From the NCBI GenBank assembly GCA_964503085.1, contig CAZCYQ010000092.1, forward strand, positions 1 through 8,862: a stretch of DNA of 8,862 bases, written 5' to 3'. This document shows, piece after piece, positions 1 to 7,333 of the stretch. The notes beneath the pieces are model-generated. The model saw nothing but the letters and a program-made list of their open reading frames with translations, was not told the origin of the DNA and did not search any database. Source of the stretch: Bin80 sp964503085. GTDB taxonomy: Bacteria > Bacteroidota > Rhodothermia > Rhodothermales > Bin80. Position numbers and translations under genes: made by a program. Every line of letters starts with the position of its first letter. Positions within the stretch are counted from its first letter, which is position 1.

Positions 1-112
1 CGAAAATCAACCCGAGAAATTCATCAGGGTCGAAGAGAAATGGCGAACTCGCGCCAAGCTGGTGGGAAATATCGTATATTGGGGAAACAAAAAAGGGGGG
101 AAGTTCAGACAC
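1..112 (-). CDS. Possible 5' end of an unidentified gene (partial, hypothetical)
   Basis: This is a minus-strand frame opening with GTG at 112-110 and staying open for 37 codons to the window edge. The predicted start reads VSELPPFFVSPIYDISHQLG and continues with a segment rich in Phe, Asp and Pro. That composition looks protein-like, but I do not recognise a family. It has the same orientation as all confident genes here and begins 72 bases after the katG stop. An in-frame TAA lies at 130-128. A GGAG sits about 19 bases before the GTG, too far to be a convincing ribosome site. All three plus-strand frames are also free of stops over most of this stretch, so openness alone is weak evidence. 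The alternative is non-coding spacer or the end of a convergent plus-strand gene. Confidence 0.25.
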   Translation of the reverse strand, partial: MSELPPFFVSPIYDISHQLGASSPFLFDPDEFLGLIF

Positions 113-151
113 TACTCGGGGCGTGAGTTATCTCCGGGCTTTCTGTTGTTG

Positions 152-172
152 TCGGAGTGAGCAATTCTCCGA
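152..172 (-). terminator. Short hairpin just after katG (weak terminator candidate)
   Basis: TCGGAG (152-157) and CTCCGA (167-172) form a perfect 6-bp stem with a 9-base loop. The stem starts 12 bases beyond the katG stop codon, where a terminator would be expected. No T-run follows it on either strand, so it does not meet the usual intrinsic terminator pattern. A T-rich tract on the minus strand (TTTTTTGTTT, about 96-87) lies much further down and is not preceded by a strong stem. It could be a 3'-end stabilising structure or chance. Confidence 0.2.
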
Positions 173-184
173 TCTTATCACATA

Positions 185-2371
185 CTACCGAAGATCAAAA
201 CGGTCAAGATTCATCACCTTTGTCCAAGCATCTGCAAATGCCTGGGCAAACATCTCATCCGCATCATCAGAGGCAAAAGTTTCTGCGATGGCGCGTAGCT
301 GCGAATTTGAGCCGAATATCAGATCAACAGACGAACCTGTCCACCTGAGCTCCCCTGTTTTATAGTCCCGTCCCTCAAAGACTTCCTCGGCTGTATTTGA
401 GCGCGTCCATACGGTGTTCATATCCAGCAGATTCACAAAAAAGTCACATGTGAGCAGTCCAGGTCGATCCGTAAACACGCCCAACCCAGATCCATCAAAA
501 TTTGCCTCCAGAGCGCGCAATCCCCCAATCAATACTGTCATCTCAACAGCCGTAAGTGTCAGCATATATGCCCGGTCAATCAGTAAATTTTCCGCCGACT
601 GGGCTAACCCTGGTTTTACGTAATTGCGAAATCCATCGGCGACAGGTTCCAACACAGCGAACGAATCTACATCCGTTGCTTCCTGCGTTGCATCTGTGCG
701 GCCAGGTGAAAAAGGAACCTCAACCTTCAGCCCTGCGCGCCTGGCGGCCTCCTCAACTGCTGAGCAACCTCCCAAAACGATCACATCCGCAAGCGACACC
801 TTTTTATCATGTTCTGCACAGAAATCTGACTGTATTTTCTGTAAAGCATGGAGTGTTTTCTGGAGCTCGGATGGATTGTTGACGTCCCAGTCCTTTTGTG
901 GCTGCAGGCAAATGCGGCCGCCATTAGCTCCGCCGCGTTTGTCTGTACCCCGAAATGTGGCTGCCGAAGCCCAGGCTGTTCTGACCAACTCTGAAATCGA
1001 AAGCCCCGATGCCAATATGCGGCGCTTTAGGGAATCAATATCTTGATGATCAATCAACTCATCGTTGGCCTCCGGCACCGGATCCTGCCACAGTAACGGC
1101 TCATCGGGAACCAGCGGTCCCAGATAGCGACTGACCGGTCCCATATCCCGGTGCGTAAGCTTGAACCACGCCCGTGCGAAAGCATCAGCAAACTCGTCAG
1201 GGTTGGCATGAAATCTTTTTGATATTGAAGCATATACTGGATCTTCTCGCAACGCGAGATCCGTCGTCAACATCATCGGCGCATGCCTCATAGACGTATC
1301 GTGTGCGTCAGGCACTGTTCCGTTTGCAGATGCCTCAGTCGGGGTCCACTGTGCTGCTCCACCGGGGCCCTTAACCTGCTTCCATTCGTATCCGAATAAA
1401 TTTTCAAAAAAATTACTATCCCATTTTGCAGGCTCTGTGGTCCAGGCACCTTCAAGTCCACTCGTTATCGTGTGAACTCCCTTACCGTCTCCTAGTCTGT
1501 TCTTCCAGCCCAGTCCCTGCTCTTCAATGGGGGCGCCTTCCGGTTCAGGGCCAACGTACTCGCTATCTGACGCAGCCCCATGTGCCTTTCCGAATGTATG
1601 TCCACCCGCAATGAGGGCAACCGTTTCTTCGTCATTCATAGCCATACGGGCAAAGGTCTCGCGTATATCTCTGGCGGCTGCCACAGGATCTGGGGTACCG
1701 TTCGGTCCTTGGGGATTCACGTATATGAGTCCCATCTGGACTGCACCCAACGGATGTTCCAGATTGCGATCACCGGTATATCGTTCATCTCCCAGCCAAG
1801 TGGTCTCCGGTCCCCAATAGATGTCTTCCTCGGGCTCCCAGACATCTTCACGTCCTCCAGCAAAACCGTAAGTCTTGAGTCCCATGGATTCCAAAGCGCA
1901 GTTTCCCGTTAGCACCATGAGGTCGGCCCACGAAATTCTACGTCCATACTTTTGCTTAATTGGCCAGAGCAACCGCCGTGCTTTGTCGAGGTTTGCGTTG
2001 TCAGGCCAACTGTTGAGGGGAGCAAAACGAAGCGTACCCGCTGATGCACCCCCACGCCCATCTCCCACACGATAGGTCCCTGCACTATGCCAAGCCATCC
2101 GAATGAAGAGGGGACCATAGTGCCCGTAGTCCGCGGGCCACCAGTCTTGTGACTTGGTCATCAAGGCATAAATATCGTTTTTCAGCTCATCCAGGTCCAA
2201 TTTTTCAAATTCTTTGGCGTAATTAAAATCTTCACCAAGGGGATTCAGCTGAGGAGAGTTCTGGGCAAGAATCTTCAGATTTAACTGGTTCGGCCACCAG
2301 TCTATATTGGAATAACTTCTCGTTTTCGCGTGGGTCCCACCATGCGCAGGACAGCTGGCTGTTTTGCTCAT
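185..2371 (-). CDS. katG: Catalase-peroxidase KatG
   Basis: KatG is a cytoplasmic haem enzyme that breaks down hydrogen peroxide (catalase) and oxidises small donors (peroxidase). The 728-residue frame is complete and of normal family length, with the typical Cys-Pro-containing start and DWWPNQLNL near residues 24-32. The N-terminal catalytic domain carries the distal haem site Arg91, Trp94, His95. Tyr217 and Met243 should form the Met-Tyr-Trp crosslink with Trp94 that gives catalase activity. The proximal triad is His258, Trp310 and Asp371; mobile Arg408 is also present. Ser304 matches Ser315 of the Mycobacterium tuberculosis enzyme. The C-terminal half, from about residue 435, is the haem-free duplicated domain. 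There is no signal peptide. The ATG at 2371 is preceded by no Shine-Dalgarno sequence. The gene sits alone behind a 270-base spacer, so it is probably transcribed separately. The assigned residues come from motif alignment by eye against known KatG proteins. Confidence 0.98.
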   Translation of the reverse strand: MSKTASCPAHGGTHAKTRSYSNIDWWPNQLNLKILAQNSPQLNPLGEDFNYAKEFEKLDLDELKNDIYALMTKSQDWWPADYGHYGPLFIRMAWHSAGTYRVGDGRGGASAGTLRFAPLNSWPDNANLDKARRLLWPIKQKYGRRISWADLMVLTGNCALESMGLKTYGFAGGREDVWEPEEDIYWGPETTWLGDERYTGDRNLEHPLGAVQMGLIYVNPQGPNGTPDPVAAARDIRETFARMAMNDEETVALIAGGHTFGKAHGAASDSEYVGPEPEGAPIEEQGLGWKNRLGDGKGVHTITSGLEGAWTTEPAKWDSNFFENLFGYEWKQVKGPGGAAQWTPTEASANGTVPDAHDTSMRHAPMMLTTDLALREDPVYASISKRFHANPDEFADAFARAWFKLTHRDMGPVSRYLGPLVPDEPLLWQDPVPEANDELIDHQDIDSLKRRILASGLSISELVRTAWASAATFRGTDKRGGANGGRICLQPQKDWDVNNPSELQKTLHALQKIQSDFCAEHDKKVSLADVIVLGGCSAVEEAARRAGLKVEVPFSPGRTDATQEATDVDSFAVLEPVADGFRNYVKPGLAQSAENLLIDRAYMLTLTAVEMTVLIGGLRALEANFDGSGLGVFTDRPGLLTCDFFVNLLDMNTVWTRSNTAEEVFEGRDYKTGELRWTGSSVDLIFGSNSQLRAIAETFASDDADEMFAQAFADAWTKVMNLDRFDLR

Positions 2372-2380
2372 TGATCTATA

Positions 2381-2393
2381 GTTGATGATTAAC
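2381..2393. promoter_or_regulatory. Imperfect 6-1-6 palindrome in front of katG (possible operator)
   Basis: GTTGAT-G-ATTAAC is an inverted repeat with a one-base centre, matching at five of six pairs. It ends 9 bases before the katG start codon. The 6-1-6 form and the GAT-n-ATT core recall Fur/PerR-type boxes, and PerR is a known regulator of katG in several bacteria. Outside the core the match to the PerR consensus is poor, so regulation by PerR is only a guess. The motif GTTAATC on the minus strand also recurs about 50 bases upstream (about 2445-2438). Confidence 0.2.
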
Positions 2394-2460
2394 CACTACC
2401 GGGCCGGGGAAACTCGTCAATTATCTGCAGGTTTCGGATTAACAAATGGAAGAAGCGTTA

Positions 2461-2476
2461 GGGCCGCTATTGGCCC
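2461..2476 (-). other. GC-rich stem-loop in the spacer
   Basis: GGGCC (2461-2465) and GGCCC (2472-2476) form a perfect 5-bp GC stem with a 6-base loop. It lies 166 bases past the stop of the upstream mutase gene and 90 bases before katG. On the minus strand it is followed by TAACGCTTCTTCC, which is not a T-run, so an intrinsic terminator is not well supported. It may be part of the mutase mRNA 3' end or chance. Confidence 0.2.
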
Positions 2477-2607
2477 AGCAAGGATAGAAAGGCAATCATG
2501 TATCTATCTGTATGCCACTTACTTGCCTCTGTTGCTTTGCAAATCATAAGCATTGCGGACACTGATTGTGGTGTTGAGATCCGTACAATGAATTCACCCA
2601 ATGTCTC

Positions 2608-2620
2608 ATTACCGGGTAAT
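2608..2620. repeat. Perfect 6-1-6 inverted repeat ATTACC-G-GGTAAT
   Basis: Two perfect 6-base arms flank a single central base, 21 bases after the stop codon of the phosphohexomutase gene. The one-base centre makes a hairpin poor and a dimeric protein-binding site more natural, yet it lies over 230 bases from the katG start. No known regulator site is recognised. Confidence 0.2.
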
Positions 2621-2641
2621 CACTAATTCCTGACAACTCAA

Positions 2642-4027
2642 TCAATGCTTCAGTCCAAGCTTAACTTGAGTGTCATATACCAATTCTTCCGCTTCACTAC
2701 GCGTAGGAGCCTCCGCATAGATTCGAAGTATGGGCTCAGTTCCCGATGGACGCACTAACAGCCAGGCATCCTTCATTAGATGCTTGAACCCATCAAGCGT
2801 ATCCATTGAGTGGACTTTTCGGCCTGCAATTTCATCTAAACCACCAGTGCGACGCAGGGTTTTAATTATCTCCGGCTGCTGCTCAGCATGCACATCTGCA
2901 CGATAATAGGCGTGTGGTCCAAATTCGTCAAACAACTCCTGAACAAGAGCTGTGAGCGGCCTCCCGCGTTGCATAAGCATTTCCAGAAGTACGAGCCCTA
3001 CGTAGATACCGTCACGCTCTGGAATATGTCCTGCCACAGCGATACCACCTGATTCCTCTCCCCCAACAAGCACACTTGTCTCTAGAAAGCGCGGAGTCAC
3101 GTACTTGAAACCTATCGGATACGTCTCTACCGGGATTCCCCAGGCGACCCCCATTTTCTCCAGAATTGCAGAAGTTGCAAAAGTTCGAACAATCGCACCA
3201 TTCATACCGCGGTACTTGTGCAAATGCGCCGCCAACAGTGCCATCACCATATGAGAAGTAACTGTACAACCCAGTTCATCCACAACACCAATCCGATCTG
3301 CATCTCCGTCATGCGCAATGCCAACCGCAGCCCCTTCCTGCACCACACAACGCATAAGATCTTGAAGGTTACGTTCAATCGGCTCTGGTGGTGTACCGCC
3401 AAAACTGGGATTGATAGTACCATGAATCTCTGTCACACAATCATTTCCTAACAGTGTCGACAACATTCCCTGCCCTGCCCCATACATAGGGTCATGAACG
3501 ATACCCAAGCGGATAGACGAAAAATCAAACCGGGTTCTTAGGAATTCCACATACTGGGCTGCAATATCCTCTTCGTACACCTTGCCTCCACCACGCATTT
3601 GGTGATTTGGAGAATAAGATTCAACTGCTGCCTCAACCGCGGCAGTCATATCTGAGGTGGCGGATCCCCCAAAATGTGCTTTGATCTTGTATCCGCTGTA
3701 CTCCGGAGGATTGTGACTGGCCGTAATTACCACACCTGCATCGGCCCCGCGCATCTTTGTTGCCCAGCTTATGGCCGGAGTAGGTGTAATACCGCCTGCA
3801 AGGATTACTGCTGCTCCCTCATCCGCGAGAGTCTTTGCAACGTGCTCAGCAAATAGCCGACCTAGGAATCGCGTATCATGACCTACAATCACGGTTGGCG
3901 CATTCCTGCCGGATTGCTTTAGCCATTTGGCGGTTGCACGTGCGAGCCGGTCTAAATTGGCGAATGTAAACTCGCGCGCGATCACTGCACGCCAGCCATC
4001 CGTCCCGAAACGTATTGGTTCATTCAT
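2642..4027 (-). CDS. Phosphoglucomutase/phosphomannomutase family protein
   Basis: This is an alpha-D-phosphohexomutase, which shifts phosphate between C1 and C6 of a hexose phosphate through a phosphoserine enzyme and a bisphosphate intermediate. From the ATG at 4027 it has 461 residues, usual for the family. Numbered from there, the four active-site loops are all present: TASHNP with catalytic Ser104, the Mg-binding DGDADR at 240-245, the sugar loop GEESGG at 323-328 and the phosphate loop RPSGTEP at 426-432. The sugar loop is unlike the GEQSGH-type loop of GlmM, so glucose or mannose phosphate is a likelier substrate than glucosamine phosphate. A GTG at 4036 is an alternative start three codons upstream. 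The ATG is preferred because the conserved FGTDGWR motif follows at the normal distance; neither start has a Shine-Dalgarno sequence. The gene overlaps the end of pgm by 8 bases, implying coupled translation. Exact substrate cannot be read from sequence. Confidence 0.93.
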   Translation of the reverse strand: MNEPIRFGTDGWRAVIAREFTFANLDRLARATAKWLKQSGRNAPTVIVGHDTRFLGRLFAEHVAKTLADEGAAVILAGGITPTPAISWATKMRGADAGVVITASHNPPEYSGYKIKAHFGGSATSDMTAAVEAAVESYSPNHQMRGGGKVYEEDIAAQYVEFLRTRFDFSSIRLGIVHDPMYGAGQGMLSTLLGNDCVTEIHGTINPSFGGTPPEPIERNLQDLMRCVVQEGAAVGIAHDGDADRIGVVDELGCTVTSHMVMALLAAHLHKYRGMNGAIVRTFATSAILEKMGVAWGIPVETYPIGFKYVTPRFLETSVLVGGEESGGIAVAGHIPERDGIYVGLVLLEMLMQRGRPLTALVQELFDEFGPHAYYRADVHAEQQPEIIKTLRRTGGLDEIAGRKVHSMDTLDGFKHLMKDAWLLVRPSGTEPILRIYAEAPTRSEAEELVYDTQVKLGLKH

Positions 4028-5615
4028 GCGGCTCACTGATCAGAAGTGCATTATCAACAATGGATTGAGCCTCATCGAGAATCTGAACCAAATGAGATTC
4101 TCCCAAAAAACTCTCGGCATAAATCTTGTAGATATCCTCCGTACCTGATGGCCTTGCAGCGAACCAGCCATTTTTCGTTAAAACCTTAAGTCCACCTATC
4201 GGTGCATCGTTACCGGGTGCTCGCGTTAGCTTGGCCTCTATGGTCTCACCTGCGAGCGTATCCGCCGTTACACTTGCGGACGACAACCTGGAAAGCGCAG
4301 TCTTTTGAGCAGGCGTGGCAGAAGCATCAACCCGCCGATAAGCCGGCTCTCCAAAACGCTCTGTCAGGAATTGGTAATGTTCTCCTGGATCATGTCCTGT
4401 ACGGGCAAGAATCTCCGCAGATAAAAGTGCGGGTATGATTCCATCCTTATCTGTAGTCCAGACAGTTCCATCCCGACGCAAAAATGACGCTCCCGCACTC
4501 TCTTCACCAGCAAAACCGCACGTTCCGTCAAGTAGCCCCTCCACAAACCACTTGAACCCAACGGGGACCTCAAAAAGATCTCTACCCAGATCCTTCGCGA
4601 CCCGGTTGATCATAGAGCTTGATACAAGCGTCTTTGCAAAACTGGCGCCCCTTGGCCAATCTGAACGGTGCTCAAACAAATATTTACCTGCCACTGCCAG
4701 ATAATGATTGGGGTTTAACAGGCCACTGCTTTTAGTGACAATCCCGTGCCTATCTGCATCTGGATCATTACCAAATGCGATATCAAAACGGTCTTTAAGA
4801 TCAACCAGACGGCGCATAGCAAACTTGGAAGAACAATCCATACGCACCTTACCATCATGATCCAACGGCATAAACTCAAAGGCCGGATCAACCCGATCAT
4901 TCACTACGCTTATTGACAAGTTATATTGCTCGGCAATCGGCTCCCAGTAGTGCACCGCAGCTCCGCCCATTGGATCTACCCCAATCTGCACTGCTGAACC
5001 CTTTATTATTTCCATATCCAGTACGGCAGCGAGATCAGTCACATACGGAGTCATCAGGTCCTTTACCATGGTCGTGGAAGCACTGTATGCCTTCTGTAAG
5101 GACACTCTTTTTACTCCCCTCAACCCGGATGCCATAAGCACTCGTGCTCTCTCTTGGATCAATGCCGTTAGATTACCCGGAGCAGGCCCCCCGGACGGGG
5201 GATTGTACTTAAAACCCCCATCTTCTGGAGGGTTATGGGAGGGTGTAATAATCACAGCATCTGCCATACCCTCCGTACGATTCCGATTCCATCCCAGAAC
5301 CGCGTGCGAGACTACCGGTGTGGGAGCGTACCCCTCACCCAGAATCACATGGACACCATTGGCAGCAAAAACCTCCAATGCTGTTGCACAGGCAGGTTCG
5401 GATAACGCATGCGTATCTTTCCCCATGAAGAGTGGGCCTGTCGCCGGACGCAGTTCGCTGACCGCTTGACATACTGCCAGAATGTGGGCCTCGTTAAAGG
5501 AGCCAATCAAGGATGATCCCCGATGACCCGAGGTGCCAAACGTAACTGGTCCACTTGGTGATTCTGTGTAGTATGCACACACTAAACGAGGGATATCTTT
5601 TGCAGTTGTGCGCAT
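4020..5615 (-). CDS. pgm: Phosphoglucomutase, alpha-D-glucose phosphate-specific
   Basis: Pgm interconverts glucose 1-phosphate and glucose 6-phosphate in the cytoplasm, linking glycolysis to glycogen, trehalose and nucleotide-sugar synthesis. The 531-residue protein closely follows the Escherichia coli Pgm pattern along its whole length but has a shorter N-terminus by about 15-20 residues. Conserved elements are FGTSGHRGS near residues 26-34, ITPSHNPPEDGG with catalytic phosphoserine Ser126, the Mg-binding loop DPDADRHG at 284-291, the sugar loop GEESAGAS at 370-377 and the phosphate loop RPSGTED at 488-494. All residues needed for activity are visible, and there is no frameshift. The ATG at 5615 lies 6 bases after the recN stop, with no Shine-Dalgarno sequence, so translation probably depends on recN translation or on another initiation mode. 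The following gene encodes a second, distantly related mutase. Confidence 0.97.
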   Translation of the reverse strand: MRTTAKDIPRLVCAYYTESPSGPVTFGTSGHRGSSLIGSFNEAHILAVCQAVSELRPATGPLFMGKDTHALSEPACATALEVFAANGVHVILGEGYAPTPVVSHAVLGWNRNRTEGMADAVIITPSHNPPEDGGFKYNPPSGGPAPGNLTALIQERARVLMASGLRGVKRVSLQKAYSASTTMVKDLMTPYVTDLAAVLDMEIIKGSAVQIGVDPMGGAAVHYWEPIAEQYNLSISVVNDRVDPAFEFMPLDHDGKVRMDCSSKFAMRRLVDLKDRFDIAFGNDPDADRHGIVTKSSGLLNPNHYLAVAGKYLFEHRSDWPRGASFAKTLVSSSMINRVAKDLGRDLFEVPVGFKWFVEGLLDGTCGFAGEESAGASFLRRDGTVWTTDKDGIIPALLSAEILARTGHDPGEHYQFLTERFGEPAYRRVDASATPAQKTALSRLSSASVTADTLAGETIEAKLTRAPGNDAPIGGLKVLTKNGWFAARPSGTEDIYKIYAESFLGESHLVQILDEAQSIVDNALLISEPHE

Positions 5616-5621
5616 ATAGAA

Positions 5622-7317
5622 TCAAGATTCGTTTTTGATTTCCATGAGTTCTTTTGCACTCTGACGCATCGCGTCCGTAACCTCTGCTCCGGTAATCAAC
5701 ATAGCCACATGTTCCAGAGATTCCTCATGCCTCAGGCGCCTGATCTGCGTAGTTGTCCGTCCTTTCACCACGCACTTTTCCACTACAAAGTGCGCCTGTG
5801 CCAGTGCTGCAATTTGCGGCAAATGCGTGATTGCTATAATCTGATGATGACGCGCCAAATCCGCCATGCTCCTGCCCACCTTTCGTGCTATGGATCCGCT
5901 GATTCCAGCATCTATTTCGTCAAACACCAATATGGATAGCTGCTCAGCCTCAGCTAAAACACGCTTGATTGCCAGCATAATGCGGCTGATTTCCCCTCCT
6001 GAAGCCACACGCACGAGCGGCCTCAGCGCTTCTCCAACATTCGTTGTAATCAGGAACTCCACATCGTCCATCCCATGACGGTAAGCCTTATACCGTACCC
6101 CGTGCTGGTTTGCAGTTTTCAGCGTAATCCAACCTTCAGGTTCCTCATGCCTATCGATACGAACATTGAATCGCCCAGATTTCATCCCTAGGCTCGCAAG
6201 CTCCTTTGTAATCGAATCCCCGACCTGTTCGGCTACCTCTTGACGCCTAGTCGACAACAGTTGCGCTGCCTCTGAAAGTGTGTGTTGTGCTTCCTCAAGC
6301 GATTGCTCAATTTTTTTACGGGTGGTGTCGTAGTCAACCACAGTTGCATACTCATCCATAATCTGCTCCCGATAAGCCAATACGGCCTGTATGGTGCCTC
6401 CATACTTGCGCTTCAATGTATCAAGCGCCCCCAGACGTTCGTGTACTTCTGTAAGTCTGGCCGGATCTGATTCTATGCTTTCACTGTAATTCTGCAGCAT
6501 CGCGGCAATTTCTGACACCGAAATGCTTGCCTGATTTATCTCCTCACAGGCAGCTTTCAGCGTCTGATCAATCCGTGCAAGGTCACTCAGCTCACGGTAT
6601 GCGATAGACAACTGATCTGTGGTGGAATCATCGCTGGCATAGAGCATTGAATACAGGGAGGCTGTCGAGCCCCTGAGACGTTCCGCATGTGCCAACCGAT
6701 GCATTTCTTTCCTGAGTTCCTCTTCTTCATCCTCCTTTGGTGAGACTGCATCAATCTCATCTATCTCGTATGCCAATCGCTCCCGCAAATCCTCCAGGCT
6801 ATCCTGATTGGATAACAACTCCTCACGCTGTTTTGTCAGATCACCTACGCAGCCGTAGGCATCCTCGTATGCTGAGCGCAGGCCCGCGAGCCCACCAAAG
6901 CCGTCCAGTAATGCCAGATGAGTATCAATCCTGAGTAGGGACTGATGCTCATGTTGTCCATGCAAGTCAATCATTTGCGCCGCAACTTTGCGCATCAAGG
7001 TTAGCGTTGCAGGCGAATCANNNNNNNNNNTCCCGTCTCAAGATCAGTACGGGCTGCAACTCTATCTCGGACTCTTCGAGAAATTGATCGAGCTCCGGTG
7101 AGGATACCTTATCAAACACCCCTTCAACGATTGCTTTTTTTGCGCCTGCACGGACCATCTGACCAGAGGCACGCTCACCCAGCATCAACTTGAGTGCCCC
7201 AACCATTATGGACTTACCTGCACCGGTTTCACCTGTCAGGATATTGAGGCCATTTTCAAAATCAACCTCAAGCTCATCAATGATAGCGTAATCCCGTATG
7301 TAGAGGGTACGCAGCAT
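5622..7317 (-). CDS. recN: DNA repair protein RecN (interrupted by an assembly gap)
   Basis: RecN is an SMC-like ATPase that acts early in recombinational repair of double-strand breaks. The N-terminal piece (7317-7031, 95 residues) has the Walker A motif GETGAGKS at residues 29-36. The remaining piece (7020-5622, about 465 residues) opens with DSPATL and then the Q-loop-like HGQHEHQ. It continues through a long Glu/Arg/Leu-rich coiled coil, the ABC signature ASGGEISR (about 6008-5982), Walker B ILVFDEIDAG (about 5933-5904) and the H-switch THLPQ. With roughly 13 residues restored across the gap, the length would be about 573, normal for RecN. The pieces are in different frames across the 10 Ns, which I attribute to a placeholder gap rather than a mutation. 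The ATG at 7317 was chosen because the family start MLRTLYIRDYAIID fits exactly. It begins 16 bases after secA and ends 6 bases before pgm, which suggests an operon. Confidence 0.95.
7021..7030. other. Assembly gap of 10 Ns inside recN
   Basis: Ten undetermined bases separate the two pieces of recN. The right piece ends ...LILRR plus GA (probably Glu or Asp) and the left piece begins with a codon ending in T (probably Asn), then DSPA. In known RecN proteins about 11 residues lie between these points, including a GRSRxF-like segment. The true gap should therefore be near 36 bases and a multiple of three. The N count is most likely nominal. Confidence 0.95.
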
Positions 7318-7333
7318 CAGATTCTCTGCCCGA

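Larger units (their letters stand above)
2372..2641. other. Intergenic spacer before katG
   Basis: This is the only sizeable spacer between confident genes. It must hold the end of the upstream operon and the katG promoter. I see no reading frame with family features, no tRNA-like fold and no stem with a T-run. It contains three short inverted repeats, listed separately. On the minus strand TTTG (about 2446-2443), 19 bases, then TAATTG loosely resembles the Bacteroidota pattern TTTG-N19-TAnnTTTG, but the downstream half matches poorly. I therefore call no promoter. Confidence 0.6.

Noticed and set aside
61..100. Plus-strand G-tracts (GGTGGG, GGGG, GGGGGG) as a G-quadruplex
   Set aside because: The tracts are separated by loops of 10 to 14 bases and four regular runs are not clearly available, so a stable quadruplex is unlikely.
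2..160. Plus-strand open frame entering from the left edge and ending at TGA 158-160, possibly the C-terminus of a convergent gene
   Set aside because: It is open for 52 codons, but the other two plus frames are also largely open here and no family is recognisable. The opposite-strand frame from 112 looks at least as protein-like and agrees with local gene direction. The region is kept as one low-confidence call only.
123..365. Plus-strand frame of 80 codons over the katG 3' end
   Set aside because: It runs across conserved katG coding sequence on the opposite strand, starts with GTG and has no family features; it is a shadow frame.
2544..2609. Minus-strand 21-residue frame in the katG spacer containing CPQC
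   Set aside because: It is very short with no ribosome site and no known peptide family; a CxxC pair in such a short frame is easily chance.
4364..4573. Other-frame minus-strand ORF of 69 codons inside pgm, and similar ORFs within recN and secA
   Set aside because: They lie wholly inside strongly conserved genes in another frame and show no motifs.
6996..6998. Start codon of a shortened recN-like gene at 6998
   Set aside because: The codon is an internal TTG. Family-conserved sequence (DSPATLT) continues upstream to the N gap, so this is the middle of recN.
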